Source: Rachycentron canadum
Taxonomy: Eukaryota; Chordata; Actinopteri; Carangiformes; Rachycentridae
Direction: 5' to 3'
Assembly: GCA_038496675.1 (NCBI GenBank)
Contig: CM076653.1
Span: 15,828,478 to 15,892,477, forward strand
Length of the DNA stretch: 64,000 nt
Under the pieces are notes generated by a model. The model saw only the letters and a list, made by a program, of their open reading frames with translations, had not been told where the DNA came from and searched no databases. Within the stretch, counting starts at the first letter, position 1, and every line of letters begins with the position of its first letter. A program made the position numbers and the translations under genes. Shown here piece by piece: positions 27,080-40,100 of the stretch.

Positions 27080-27184
27080 ATGGTGGCGGCGAATAAAGTT
27101 TTACGCAGGTATTCAGCTGTCGTCGCAGATGTCCGGGTCAACTTTTCACTAGCTGGCGCTGTGTTTCCCTGGACGGGATCGTAG
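27080..27184 (+). other. upstream ORF 2 in znrf2 leader (34 codons)
   Basis: A second leader ATG has A at -3 and G at +4 (ACAATGG, near-optimal). It starts ten bases after upstream ORF 1 ends and closes at TAG, 149 nt before the znrf2 ATG. Translation of it could lower or condition znrf2 output. No conservation data are available. Confidence 0.35.
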
Positions 27185-27333
27185 CGGCGCGGAGTTTGCT
27201 TTGCTTCTCCGCTCTCCCCGGACGTGTGTCCCGTAAAGCCCTCTGCCCCACAGGCGTAAATCTGGCGCGCCGTCCCGCTGCGGCTCACAGAGCGCCTCTT
27301 TAATATTTCAAAGCCGACTCAGTGGAGGTTAAC

Positions 27334-27745
27334 ATGGGGGCAAAGCAGAGCAGCCCGACCGCTAATCCGGCTGCCAACGGTCGGACCAGAGCCTACTCCG
27401 GCTCGGACCTGCCCTCCAGCACGTCCAGCAGCAACGGCGGCAACGGCGGCAGGGCTGCCGCCGGGGGCGTCAGGTACCACGCGTACGGTGCGTCCGGAGC
27501 CACGTCCAGCGCCAGCCAGCACCCCGGAGCCAGGGTCAGGTCTGCGGGGGTCTCCGGAGGCTCCGGGGCCAGACCTCAGTCCGGCATCAACATTCCAAAC
27601 AGCGGCGGAGCCTACAGCTCCCCGGAGTCCGGCGGCAGCAGCCCCGAGGAGGCGGCGGACAGGGAGCGCTCGGGCAGAGGGCAAGACGGTCCCCGGCTGT
27701 TGATAGGATCGTTACCCGCTCACCTCTCCCCCAACCTGTTCGGAG
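27334..27745 (+). CDS. znrf2: znrf2 coding exon 1 (myristoylation signal, low-complexity N-terminal region)
   Basis: This exon encodes residues 1-137 plus the first base of codon 138. The frame is open upstream to an ATG at 27322. The ATG at 27334 is chosen because it gives MGAKQSS, the conserved ZNRF2 amino terminus with Gly2 available for myristoylation. The exon is strongly GC-rich and lies within the CpG island. It ends CTGTTCGGAG followed by GTAAG, a consensus donor. The segment PRLLIGSLPAHLSPNLFG at its end is the conserved linker before the zinc finger. Confidence 0.96.
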
Positions 27746-28803
27746 GTAAGAGCCGCGGCTCGGTGTGTAGAGACAGCGGGGGAGGGGGGGGTCAATGTCA
27801 CCTGATCAAATAATCATTGATCATGTAAAAGCCCCCAGCGGTTTTCAGTCATACGAGGATGCTCCTGACTCTAAACTGAAGCTGGGAACACATTTGGCCC
27901 TTCAGTGATACATTTAAAAAACCTTTAGGAGCAATGCGGGGTCCGAGGTTGGATTTGAGATGGCTGAGGTCGTGACCCCGGGTCCACCTCTCCTCCACCA
28001 ATGAGCTGTCAGTCAGTCAGGTTTATCTCCCGAAGCCTGTCTGCAGAGCGGGGACTGAAACCAACCCTCGACTTATTTCACTTCAATAAAACGACACTGA
28101 AAATGACATCAGTGGACTTTTATAAAAGTCTCAAAAACCCTCAGGATGAACGATGCTGACACAATCGGTATATTCACTGGATTAGACCACAGACACTGTT
28201 AATGGGTGATTGAGCGTCTATTTGTGAAGCAAATGTGTTGAATTGTTGAAGACATGGCTTTCAGAACCTTGTGTCCTCCATGCTAAACGCTGATGCACAC
28301 CCTGAGGCGACAGGAGGTTTGTAAAAAGGATTTCTAAAACCTTCAACTGCAGATTAAACAGTTTCATTCCCCCCATATCTTTCACAGTTGATGTCAGTCG
28401 ACCAACTATCAGCCCGGCTGATCATCGCCCGTCTGCAGTCCCAGTAATATCTACTAAATCTTCCTTGACAACAGGTGTGATGTTCAGTTCATGTCAAACA
28501 GTTCTACAGAAGGGTTCATATAACTGAGACCACTGGCGCTGTTGAGTATATGTATGACATTATACAGGGAGCTGCCCACCTTCACTGATATTCATGGTGT
28601 GGACAAAATAATAGAAACACCTGGACACCATGCTCCATGATCAGCCTATTTTTCTTTGTTTCTAATAACTGGTTTCTGCACTGAAAGAAAAAAAAAAAGC
28701 ATATCAGTTGACCCCTAGTCAGTATCAGTAGTAGCTCTACTGTATAAATTTGAGTTCAGGGAATATAAACATATTTTGACCCATTTTTTTATCTCCATGT
28801 ATG

Positions 28804-28834
<31 letters not shown>

Positions 28835-31800
28835 GAAAAGAAATTGTATGAATAATAAATTGTTCAAAAAGTTTAGGTATGTTGTTAGTGATTTAAGTTT
28901 TTAAAAAATTAAGTAAACAAGCTTCAAAATCTGCCAAAGCAAAAAAGTCCTGAGATTTCAAAACCAGACCCACGGGGAATCAGACCCACGGGGAATCAGA
29001 CCCACGGGGAATCAGACCCACGGGGAGCCACTGCTGTGTTGACATACCTTCCACAGGCAGTGATGGAGACACTGTCCAGTGAGAGCGTGGCGCCTGCTGG
29101 TTTTAATGACACTCATGTGTGAGGACAATGGCTCATGTGTGAGCGGAGCCGCATGTTGTTAAGATAAACGGCGTGAGCCGTCTTCTTCTTCGATCCACCG
29201 TCACAGCTGCACTGACCGCCGGAGGTCACCCGATCACCGAGCGTCGCTTAGTTCAGGTCCCGAGATTGACCGTGTGACTCAGTCAGCTGCTCAGGGTCAT
29301 CCGCCCAGTCATCTTCAGTCAGGTTAGACCACGTGTCAGTCCAGTGACGTCGCCTGTTGCTTTGTGAGCTGCCGGTTTGAAGCCTCCAGTTTGGAATTTG
29401 TCCGTGTCCATCTTGTTTTTTGAAACTAGTAGAAACCATATTTAGAGGAGAAGGTGGAGCTGAGGAGGAGTGAGGGGGTGGTGGGGGGGGGGGACGTTTG
29501 GTATGAAGCTGTGCGTGTAGGTGATGAGTAGGAAACACTGACGCACTGTGCTGATGCACAATGAGCAGGGTGCGTGTGTGGCTCGCCCATGTAAAGTTCT
29601 CTCTTGAGAGACCGCACCACTGATGCCACACCAGGTTTTTGACAGGTTTCTACCGTCTCAAGATAGAAACGTGTCTGACCACATCACATCGCAAGACCAA
29701 CACGCCCACCTGCGCATTTACCACCGAACCAACATGGCCGCTGGATAGGAGGATTGTGTTGGTCTGAAACAAGTACAGACGCTTGTGTTGCACATTGTGC
29801 CAGCTGTAAGGTAGGGCCCTCGTACAAGGCCCTCGTACAAGGCTCCGGCGCTGGATTTGTCTTTCCACAGTGCAAACTTTAGCATTAACAGTCAAGAATC
29901 AGCATCGGCCTTCCTTCCTTAACTCGCCAACATTTGTCTCTTGGAACACAACAGCAGGGTTACTCCTTGTTTCTATCTCTTTTATTCCTCTGCTGAAGCT
30001 AGCATGCTAACCAGCTAGCCTCGGACCATCTCCGACGAGTCGCTGCAGAGTCCCGAAGAAGTAACTGTTCAGAGGACGTATTAGAGCCTCTTGTATTGTA
30101 AATGCAACTATGCTGTAGCTCTTGGCAAGTAACCATCACCTCACCTGCTTCCTGCAGGGAGCCACAGTGACACAGGGCATAAATGAACATCCCAGCCTCA
30201 GACAGACGTACGTGGTGCAGTGCCGACTCTCCTCGCGCCAACATCCATCTTCGCTGCCTGACTTGTCATTGGACAGAATTCATCATCTTCCCATGTGTCC
30301 ATCTCCTCATCCTGCCCAGTGTTCTCTTACTACGCTGACTGTTTTTGTGCCTCACTGAATTGAGGAGGACACCAACCGGTTAGCTCCCGTTGATGTAATC
30401 GAGTGTCACAGCTGTGAAATGGTCTGAAGATCAGCGTCGGTGAGGATGATGATGACGGCTGATGATGTCTTGAGGTGTGTAATGCGTCGTGTTATTCCGA
30501 TTATAAATTTAAAACAGAGTCTTACTCCATGATCACATGTGTATGATCAGTAACAATGGTTCACTCCTGCACTGATCCAGTTTTGTTGTTTTTTGTATTA
30601 GTGCAGCACGTCAGCTGACTTCCTCCTGCCTAAAGTACAAGTGTAAAAGAGCAGCTCTCAGCTGGTCACATGACTGTCCAGAATATGAGCAGCCAATCAG
30701 AGACGGACCCTACATCCCACCATCCTGTACATTCAGTAGTATGTTTTTCTATGGAAACGTGGAATCTGCTTTTCGTCATTCATTATGTGAAATGTTTAAA
30801 CCACAGATACGAAACAAAAGGAAAGTGGCTGAAACAGGAACAGGAAGAGAATGTCGCAGCAAGACGCTCTACTGTTGGTGGATGAGGGACGTCAGAGATA
30901 AAGACGCTGTAAATCAGATCAGAGCCAGATTTATTCTTGTTTGTTTGCAGCCTGATGAATGACATTGGAAAAAAAAAAAAACACATCCTGTCAAATGTTC
31001 AAATGCAAGTAAGACTTAAACTGCTCTATTGCGAATTGTAGGTATTGCTGTTTTTCTTGTGACTGTTCTTATCAGACGGTGGTGCAGTGGCTGGTTCGTG
31101 CCTCACAGCAGAAATGCTCTGGGTTCTTGTTTCTCTCTGTGTAGTTTCCATCCTCTCCCTGTGGCCGTGTGGTTCCCCTTCAGGTTTTCCAGCTTCCTCC
31201 CACAGTCCAAACACATGCTGGTTCCTGTAGGTGTAAATGTCAGCCCTGTGATAGACTGGTGACCTGTCTGGGTTGTACCCTGCCTTCACCCAGTGTCAGC
31301 TGGGATTGGCTCCAGCCCCCTGTGACCCTGTAAGGATTAGCAGTATGGAGAAAAAGGGGGGGGGGGGTGTTAACTCAGAAGACCTGTGCTGCTGCCTGGA
31401 CATTCGGTTCACTGCTCACCACCTTTACAGCTTATTTTGCGTTAACATTGTCACTGCCTCTAACTTCTAGCTTGACGTCTGTGTGTCACGTCAACCAGAG
31501 CTGATGCATACAAACGTACTAAAAAACAGCATTTTGACTGATTTCCAGCAGCAAGTTGCTTCATTTTTTAAACCAGGAAGATATCACAGATCCTGGATTA
31601 TCTGTAAATGAGAAACCTTTCTGGATTTTACCATTAATCACATGATTTTGCATTAGAAGCTGAGAGAACACAGGTCGTTTCCTCAGTGTATTTACTAAAA
31701 CAAACACATGCACAGTACACACATGCTGCAGGTTGTGTATACGGGTTGTTTATGTGAGTGTGCGTCAGCAGACAGCCGTCTAATAATTAACTCAACTGGT

Positions 31801-34800
31801 TAAGTTTCCTGTCTGTATAACAGCTGTCCGGATAAATCAGCGCTGCACACACACGAGCACCCGCAGACGTCAGCAGGCTGCGTGGTGTTCTCCCGTTGTT
31901 AAAAGGGGTTGGATCTTAATTTAGATTCCTGTGGGTCCAACAGCAGAGCGGCTTCACAATGTTCAGTTTCCTCGCCGAAGTGTGGTCAAGGCTGACGGAG
32001 CAACAGAAACAGAGCTTTATGTCCTCCACTTCAAACTTAGCTCTCTGCCTAAGCATCTACAGTGACATCTTGGCCTCGGTGGTTGCGGATGAGGGCGTGT
32101 ACTATTAAACGCACTCAAAAAATATTGCGAGTTGACATTAAGTGTTGTACAACAACACAACAGAGCATGTCATACACCCCATAATTTATATTAGCTGCGC
32201 CTGGACTGAAACTAAAGGGCCTTTTTATTCGGCAGTCTGCTGTGTACTTTCAGTGCAAGACAACGCCAACGATCTCAATCATGTACACTAACACAAACCT
32301 GTTCCTGGGAAGGTGCACTACACTATCGGGCTGCAACAATAGGGTCTGAGCTGAACTCTGGATGTCTACAAGTCCTGGGATCAAACCCAATCTGAGAATT
32401 TAAAAGCCCTGAGAAAGGTTATACACTGGCTGAAGACTTGTTTCCTGTCCAAGCAGTGTGTGTACAGGAAGATAATGTCATAGTCCAAAGTCTGATACCA
32501 CTCTGTGTGGCTAGTCTGACTGAGCTGTGAGCTCACAATGGAAATGCTTTCCTGTTATGAGTGCTGCTTTGATTGAATGCAGCTCCCAATCACAGAGTCT
32601 GATAAGAGCTCAGCAGCCTCATTCTACCAGTTCACTGAGGTGGAAGTGAAGTCACACATGTGAAAGTGTCCAGCTAGTCTTAACGCTCAAATCTCCAACC
32701 TGAAAATAACTGATCACAAGTTGTCGCTATTGCTAAGTACTGTAGACTTGGCTTGATATATCTATTGATTATTTTTCATTAAAAAAAAGTACAGTATAAA
32801 ATAAGACTATGCAAAAATGAGAATTGTCTTAACCGATTGGCACAAAATAACTTTTATAGTTGATGATTTCTAGCTAACATTTGATCAGCCTGTAAGTGAC
32901 ACATTCATGTACCTTTCTTTGTGGGCTTTGTAGTGACAGATGAAGTTGGGTTTTGTGGTGATCATGTCACTGATTTTTAAGTTGTAGACCTTGCGTACCA
33001 CTGTGCTCTTCCTACCACTGCCATTGACATGATCTTTGAATATAATTTTTTATTTTTTTTTTTAATTGACCCCTCCATGATGGCTGCCTTGTTGTTGTCC
33101 AAGTGCACTAGAAATAATCCAATAATCCATGGTTCAAAAGCAAAATGTAACGTTTCAATATGTAGAAAAATGCAAATGTTTAACAAAAAAAAGTCTCACT
33201 CATTAATACCGGTCGAGTCTTTAGTGGTGCTCAAGCAGGTATGAAATTCTGAAATTTATGACTGAAGTCTGACTCAAGTCAAGTCCCCATCTCTGCCTGT
33301 TTGAATCCGCTGCAAAGTCTAAACCTTTGATTTCTTGGATGTGCTCGTAGTGGACTGGGTTCAGGCAGAGTAACTGGATTTGGGACCTTTGATGGACTTT
33401 TTATGTGGGCAATCAAAGATTTCCCTTCTGCTACTCATCTATTCTGCTGTAGCTTCCTGTTTCCTTGCAAAAAGCAATTATAGTTGGGTCAGACGTTTAA
33501 TAAATCAGCCTTAAATGTTGTGTCTTCTGTATCTCTCTGCAACATCAGCAACACCAGCTGTAATATTTAAGGAGGTAAAAGTGGAGCCAGGGTTTGAACC
33601 AAGCACTTGTTTTTCATTATTGCCACTTTTCATGTGAAAAACTGAGTGCAACTCTGAATAAGCCTAGGAATAAGTCTGGGTTCAGTTCAGATGTTAGGAA
33701 GGGGGGCTTCAGACTCAACTGGCAGCATGTGCATCTGAAGGTGTAGTCCTAATCTCAGTATCTTGGGTTCAAGTCTGACCTGTGGCCTTTTGGTGCGTCT
33801 CATCCCTTTTGTACCTGACTCTCCTGTCTCTCTCTGCATTCTAAATTCTTAAGAAACCCCCACTGGTGGTGGGGTACGTGTGGCAAGGCAAGGCAAGGCA
33901 AGTTTATTTGTAGAGCCCATTTTTACAAACAGTTTGTCTCAAAGGGCTTTACATAGCATCATAACAACGTCCTCTGCCCTTAGACCCTCACATCGACTGA
34001 GGGAAAAAAAACCCTAGTCTCAGTTCAGGGACTTAAATCCTTTGGAGGATACTGTAGCCGTCTAGTCCACAAAGGCACAAAATGAAATGAGACAGTCAGG
34101 CCTATGGAGAGTTTCTAAGTCGCAAAGTGCAGCTCCTGACAGCCAGCAACCTTGACAATGTGTAACTTTTGTTTATTACACAAACTTGAGGTCCTACACC
34201 CCATGTTTTTTAAGAGTTGCACTGTTGGCTGAGACCCAATACATTTAAAAGTCAAGTCCTCTGGCTTTCTTGGCGTTGTTTGCTTCCATATTACTTTCAT
34301 TACCAGCACACAATTAATCTTGGGATTGCTTGGACCACAAAGGATCCAACCTTTGGCGTCTTTGTCGCCAAGGGGAAAAAAGGAGGCATTTGAATCATAT
34401 ATTATAATTATTATTATATTATATTATTTTAGCATCTAAGGGGAGCCAGTATGTATTAACACCTTTAGTAATACTGCACATCTTCTTGCCCGAAGGAAAT
34501 CAGAAGCCTACAAACCAGATAAAGAAGTGTCTTCTTTGTGTGGTTTCCAGGACTGAATTCCTAGAACTATAAAACAGAAGTAGGTGGATCATGACAGAAA
34601 GGTAGCCTGCAAACGGCATTTGTCCCTGTGTGACCTGTGGTTAAACAGTACCAGCTGGCAGCTCCAGTAGAACACTGTAGCTCACCATAGACAAGGTCTG
34701 ATGGTTACGTTACCACATTTGACAATATTTAGAAGTGAATCATTTGTAAAATGCTCTACAAAGTGCTGTTTTTGGTGAGGCTCTAATATGGTAATTAAGA

Positions 34801-37078
34801 GTCAATCAGACAAAACATGCCAGAAGCAATAACAAGCTGGTTTGATTCAGCCCCTTTCAGCAGTTTCCAGCAGCAGTTACTGCACTACCTTGTTATTACA
34901 TAGTGCTGATTATATTTCATCATCAGTATATCAGTTATAGTGATATTACCAGGCTTGCTGTAGTAATGATTTTGCTCCATATGAACTTTCATTTAGGATT
35001 AGACTGATGCAGGTTTTCCTTTTCAGTATATTGACTTTCTCCATAATTTCCTCTGTTTACGGACAAATGAGATCGTTTAAAGGGAAAATCCCCACTAGAG
35101 TCTAATTAACATACAATATGACACCACTGCATCTTATGCCCTCATAAATTGTGGTAGTGTCATCTGGAGACAACCCCCGGAGCTGCTCCACAGAGACAGT
35201 GAATAGTGAAATAAGTCACAGACATCAAAGTGATTTTTCTGTTGTATGGGGTCATGTTCTGATTCACAGCTGGAGCCCTTTAACCCGTCAGAATGATGTG
35301 TGTCCACTACACTGGGACCCACAGGTTCAGTCACTAGTTCAGCCAGTGTCACCTGACAACATCACCTGTGCAGGTTTATCTGTGCTTTAACAGCCAGTGT
35401 TGACTGACGCATCCGACGCTTGTAGCAGCACCAAGTGAAATCTGTCTTATCGTGGATTTTCCATTTAAATGCTCTTAAATGAGCAGCAGACATCAAGTTG
35501 AGCTGGTGATTTAATTTATCATTGAAACATTATGGTGGTTCACTCTAGTTGGCATATCCTGCAGGTCGTGTGACAATTTAGTTCAAGTTTCTGGTTCTGT
35601 TTAGGACTTTTCTTATTTTGAAGATAAAGGAAATGATTTTATTACAGAATCCAAAAGTCTTCATATATAATCTATAAATATGTGATTGGAGGAATGTTAA
35701 CATAAACTCAAGGGAAGATGCGTATACATATAACGCACATAAGTTATTCCAGCTTTCTAAAGAGCAAAATATGGGACTAAAAGATGCAGTTAGTATATTT
35801 GTAGGGGTCAAATTCAACCATGCCAATAGTTAGTAGTCATAAAACAATGGCAGTCTACAGGCTTACCAAAAATAAAAGCCTTCACAGTTTTATGAGACTG
35901 GCTCAATAATGTATATGACAATAAGAGACATTTAAATATATTCATCTTTGAAATAAAGGAGTTTCAGTCTTCTTTTCGGTAATGTTACATCCAGCATTGG
36001 GATGTTTCCCACATTTCTGTTCATCAGCCTTGTCAGCACGGCTACGGGCTGTTGCCAACATTAGGCCAGAACGTTGACCAATAACCAAAACTAAAAGTCA
36101 TCACTTTATGCTACAAACAGAAAGCAATGTCCTGCTAAACCTGCTAAATAACTACAAGCTTGATGTATGAAACAAAAGGCTGTGAGTGCAGGAAAATCAC
36201 AGACATTTAAATCCACTCTGTGGCTGCAGGTGTGTCCAAAGCAAACATGGTGGAAGTTACACTTTTCACATTTTCATCCATGCAATGACATGAAGATTCC
36301 TTTTCATATAATACATTTAAATTTACCATTAGAACAGACTTTGACAGTTTATCTCATGAGTCATGAGGTGTGTTGTAGACAGAACATTTGGTTGTTTCAT
36401 CTTTGTGTATTTTTGTGTTATTTCATTCCTTTTGATGAAAATGAGCAGGGGGCAGTTTTTCCCTGAGATTATTCAAAGAAGCTGGCTGATGTAGCCCGTC
36501 TGCAAAGTGAGGATGGATTTGTGGCTCGTCTGTTTTCTGCAGAGCTGCAGCCAGGCTGGAGCTGGCCAGGACGCTACTGGAGGAGGCAGAGCTCTGTCTG
36601 CAAGTTTTCACTGTTGCTGACATTACTCCTGAACGAGGACATGGTGGCATGCTCTCGCCAGCTCAGAACTACAGTATTGTGTCTGACTTAAAAGTCCACA
36701 GGTCCGTGTGAGGTTACAGAGGGATCATGCACCACAGAGCTGAGCCGGAGTGGTGTTAGTGGCTAAGTCAGTCCGGGTTAGCTGAAATCTACCTTGATGA
36801 GATAAGCCAGTGGCTACCTAACCAGCTCTGCTAATCTCTGCCGCCGAGTGCCTTCATTTGAATACTGCAGCAGATGTGTGCCGCTGTCTCACTGCGTGGA
36901 TGTAGCAGCTGTGAAATCACAGCTTTCTGAAGAGATGTTTTGAGGCTGGGCGTTGTGTTTGATGCTCGTCTCTCCTCCTTTGTGAGGTCTTGGAGCGTAC
37001 TTCTATAATACCACCTGGCCAATCCTTATGTGAAGTTGGCTTGACTGCCTGATTGGCTGTTTTGAAAGGACCCCCCCC

Positions 37079-37120
<42 letters not shown>

Positions 37121-40100
37121 TCTGACATTGGGAAGGTGTGGGCCAACAGCTCTGACACCGTAAGGCTTAGCAGCTGCAGCTTCCCCCTGGGTTTGGCCCA
37201 GTGAAATTCATTCAAATGAAAGCTCAGTGCAACTGTACAGTGCCTCCAGCAATAAATCCACTTATCACTATGATGCTATTGAAACAAATTGATTTTGGTC
37301 CTGAAGTTTCACTGCTACAGTGAAAGCAGATGTGACTGAGCTTAGTTATTGATATTAGCAGCTGCTCACTTGGACGTACATGTGACAGGAGCTTTCTGCA
37401 GTTCTCCTGAAATTGTAGCGACTCAAATGACGCTTGGATAGAGTATATTTCAAATATCACACATTAGATCTTTTTTTCCCCTATGAAAAAGCTCAGAAAT
37501 GATGCCTGTGGCTCCACCTCCCACACACATTCTGCACTTCCTTATCAAGGCAAGGCAATTTTATTTGTATAGCCCATTTTTACAAAGTTTGTCTCAAAGG
37601 GCTTTACATAGCATCATAACAACATCCTCTGCCCTTAGACCCTCACATCGACTGAGGAAAAACTCAAAACAAAAAACCCTTTTAACAGGGAAAAAAAAGA
37701 GAAACCTCATGGTGAGAAACAGAGGAGGGATCCCTCACCCAGGACGGGCTGACGGGCAATAGACAATGTACATCTCTCAGGCAGAGAGAAAGATGGTGCC
37801 AGTCCTCATTCAGTCAACGCCGACCTGTCAGACACTGAAAGACAAAAAATAGCCACGTCTTGAGCCACATCATGCACATGCACCTCTTTAATTTTGGATT
37901 TATTTTATAACTATGTTGATGTGTAAAAGTGAATTTCCTGGCTGAGCGAGAAAGTGCCTTCAGGGAAAAAAGTAAAACTGAAAATTAACTTTATTTGGTA
38001 AATGTGTAATGTAATTTAATGTCTTGTTCCTTTTTTAGTGAGGGAACTAAACTGTTTAGTAGACTGCTATTGTTACTGTTGCTGTGAACTGCTGTAGCAA
38101 TGGTCCACACACAACATTCACAGAGGCTACCCTTCTTCAGGCTAACATTAGCTTCTTCAGGGCTAATAACATGAGTGGTGCAGTATTTTTCACCCACAGC
38201 AACCAAAGAAGCTATGAACACAAACATCCAGCAGGCACAGAGCAGCGTTTGGAGTTTTGTTTCTGAGCACCTGATAAATCTAAGCCCAACATTTATTTTC
38301 CTTTTAGCTCTGGTTAGGTCACCCCCAACTTCTCAGAGAAATATGTGTCTTTTAGCTGCGTGATCCTCCATGTTCCACAGCTGGTGGCAAACTTTGGTTC
38401 TGTTTGTCTGTTTCTGCTGAAAGCCAAAACAATGAGCTGAAAGCTGCTAAAATGCTGTGGAGCTAGGGGGAACTGCTGAGTCAGTGATAATTCTTTGTAA
38501 TGTAATTTGCTTGTGCTGAACCCACAAAGTAACTTTATCCAATGTCAATAAAAAAATTGATTAGTTATTGACTTTTTTCTTGTGGCTTCTACTGTAGCTC
38601 ATTGCTTTTAGTGTTTAGTAAAGTGTATTATTGTCCCCAGTTCTTTCCTGTACATCCTGTTGTGTTTCATGAGCACTGCTATGATAGTGTGTGTGAATGT
38701 GAATAATGACATTTAGAGTTAGTACAGTGATGCGTGCGAGCTGAATTTATGAACCTCACGACTTTTAATATTTTCTGATGAAATCTTGTCTATTGAGAGA
38801 CCAGATCACCTTAGATCACCTTGGACCTGAGTGGGGTATTTTGGTCTTTCCACTGTTGCCCTCTGTTTGTGTGAGGTGCTAATATTTACTGATGGAGAGA
38901 TGGAGACATTGACTGACGTAGGAAGAAGTCAGTGTTTTATCACCCTGACAGGAGGAAGGCCTCTCATCATGTACCTTACTTCAACCTATTCTCACCCCCC
39001 CCCTCGCTCCTTCCTTCTTTTACCCTCTGAAAGTCCCTTTGAATGCAGGTGCCATATGAATTATGCAAGCATCAACCAGCCGACTGGTTCTCAGCTCGGC
39101 TGTCAGTAGCTGAGGTTTCACAGCTTTTTATCAAATCTGGATCCAGTTATTGAATCAGAATCAGTCATCAAATCCAAAAATTCTAAATCTTTTGACCAGA
39201 TCTGTTGAACTCTCAAAAATAAGGCAGTGAAAACACTCAGACCTGTTAAGGCTGAAAAGACAAATGGATTAATTCATGTTAACAACTGACAATGAGGTCA
39301 AATCAAACATTATTCAACTTGGTTCATTGTTGTTTTAGATATTCATCTTTATTATCACGTTGGTCAAAGAAAAACAACATAACCTTAAACGGCAGAATGT
39401 TAAGTGTTTCAGCTTCAAAAACAAACAACTAACAATTAATGAGTAATGAAGCATTTGATATTAAATGCACATATGAAATGTCCTGATTCAAAGCTTTTAA
39501 GTAGGCTGAAATATTTTCTGTATACTTTTGGGTCATCTCTCTTACTGCAAAAAGGAGGAAAGTGGTTCCATCATCCCAGTCTTTTTCAATCTGGAGCACC
39601 TGAGAAAAAAGATGTGACATAAGGTTTGACCCTTGGTCAGTCCGAACCACCCTGGAAAGGCCCTGCACTGTAAAGGACTTAACCAGAGCCTTGGAGAAAT
39701 AGTTTAAGGAGAAAGAAAAAGGCTGGAAAACCAACCTCCTCATACTGATCTCTTAGACTTAGTAATTTCAGGTCTAAGATTAGCATGGCATGTGAACTGG
39801 CCAGTACAGCAGACCATATGTGATTTAACATCAGGCCACAGAGTGTGTCTACTTGGTTAAGACCCCAGGCTGCAAATGTAAAACACATTTATATCACGTG
39901 AACCTGCTTTGAAACCCCTGCTGTGAGAGAAACCCGGCTGAGCTCTCAGACTGCTGCTCTATTGAATACTGTGGTCTCTGTGGATTCACCGGCAAGGACC
40001 ACACCACCAACAGTGTATGTATTTGAACCATTTATTGGAAAACATTGATGGGGGATGTTCTTTGATTCTTGATCTTTTCAAATGCCGTGTGTGAGGCTTC

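Larger units (their letters stand above)
26880..27333 (+). promoter_or_regulatory. CpG-rich promoter and 5' leader of znrf2
   Basis: CG dinucleotides become dense from about 26,880 and stay so through the first coding exon to about 27,790, in contrast to the AT-rich, CpG-poor flanks. This is the pattern of a vertebrate housekeeping CpG-island promoter. No TATA box is obvious. The transcription start cannot be fixed from sequence. Two short upstream ORFs lie here. The minus strand is also CpG-rich, so divergent transcription is possible, but no exon is visible upstream. Confidence 0.75.

Noticed and set aside
26779..27096. 105-codon plus-strand ORF ahead of znrf2
   Set aside because: Open mainly because of CpG-island composition. 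It lacks a known domain and is out of frame with znrf2.
27319..27684. 121-codon minus-strand ORF opposite znrf2 exon 1
   Set aside because: A shadow of the GC-rich coding exon: Gly/Ser/Ala codons read in reverse give Ala/Arg/Gly-rich frames.
28965..29027. Possible CRISPR-like array
   Set aside because: Units are adjacent without spacers, and the surroundings are vertebrate intron.
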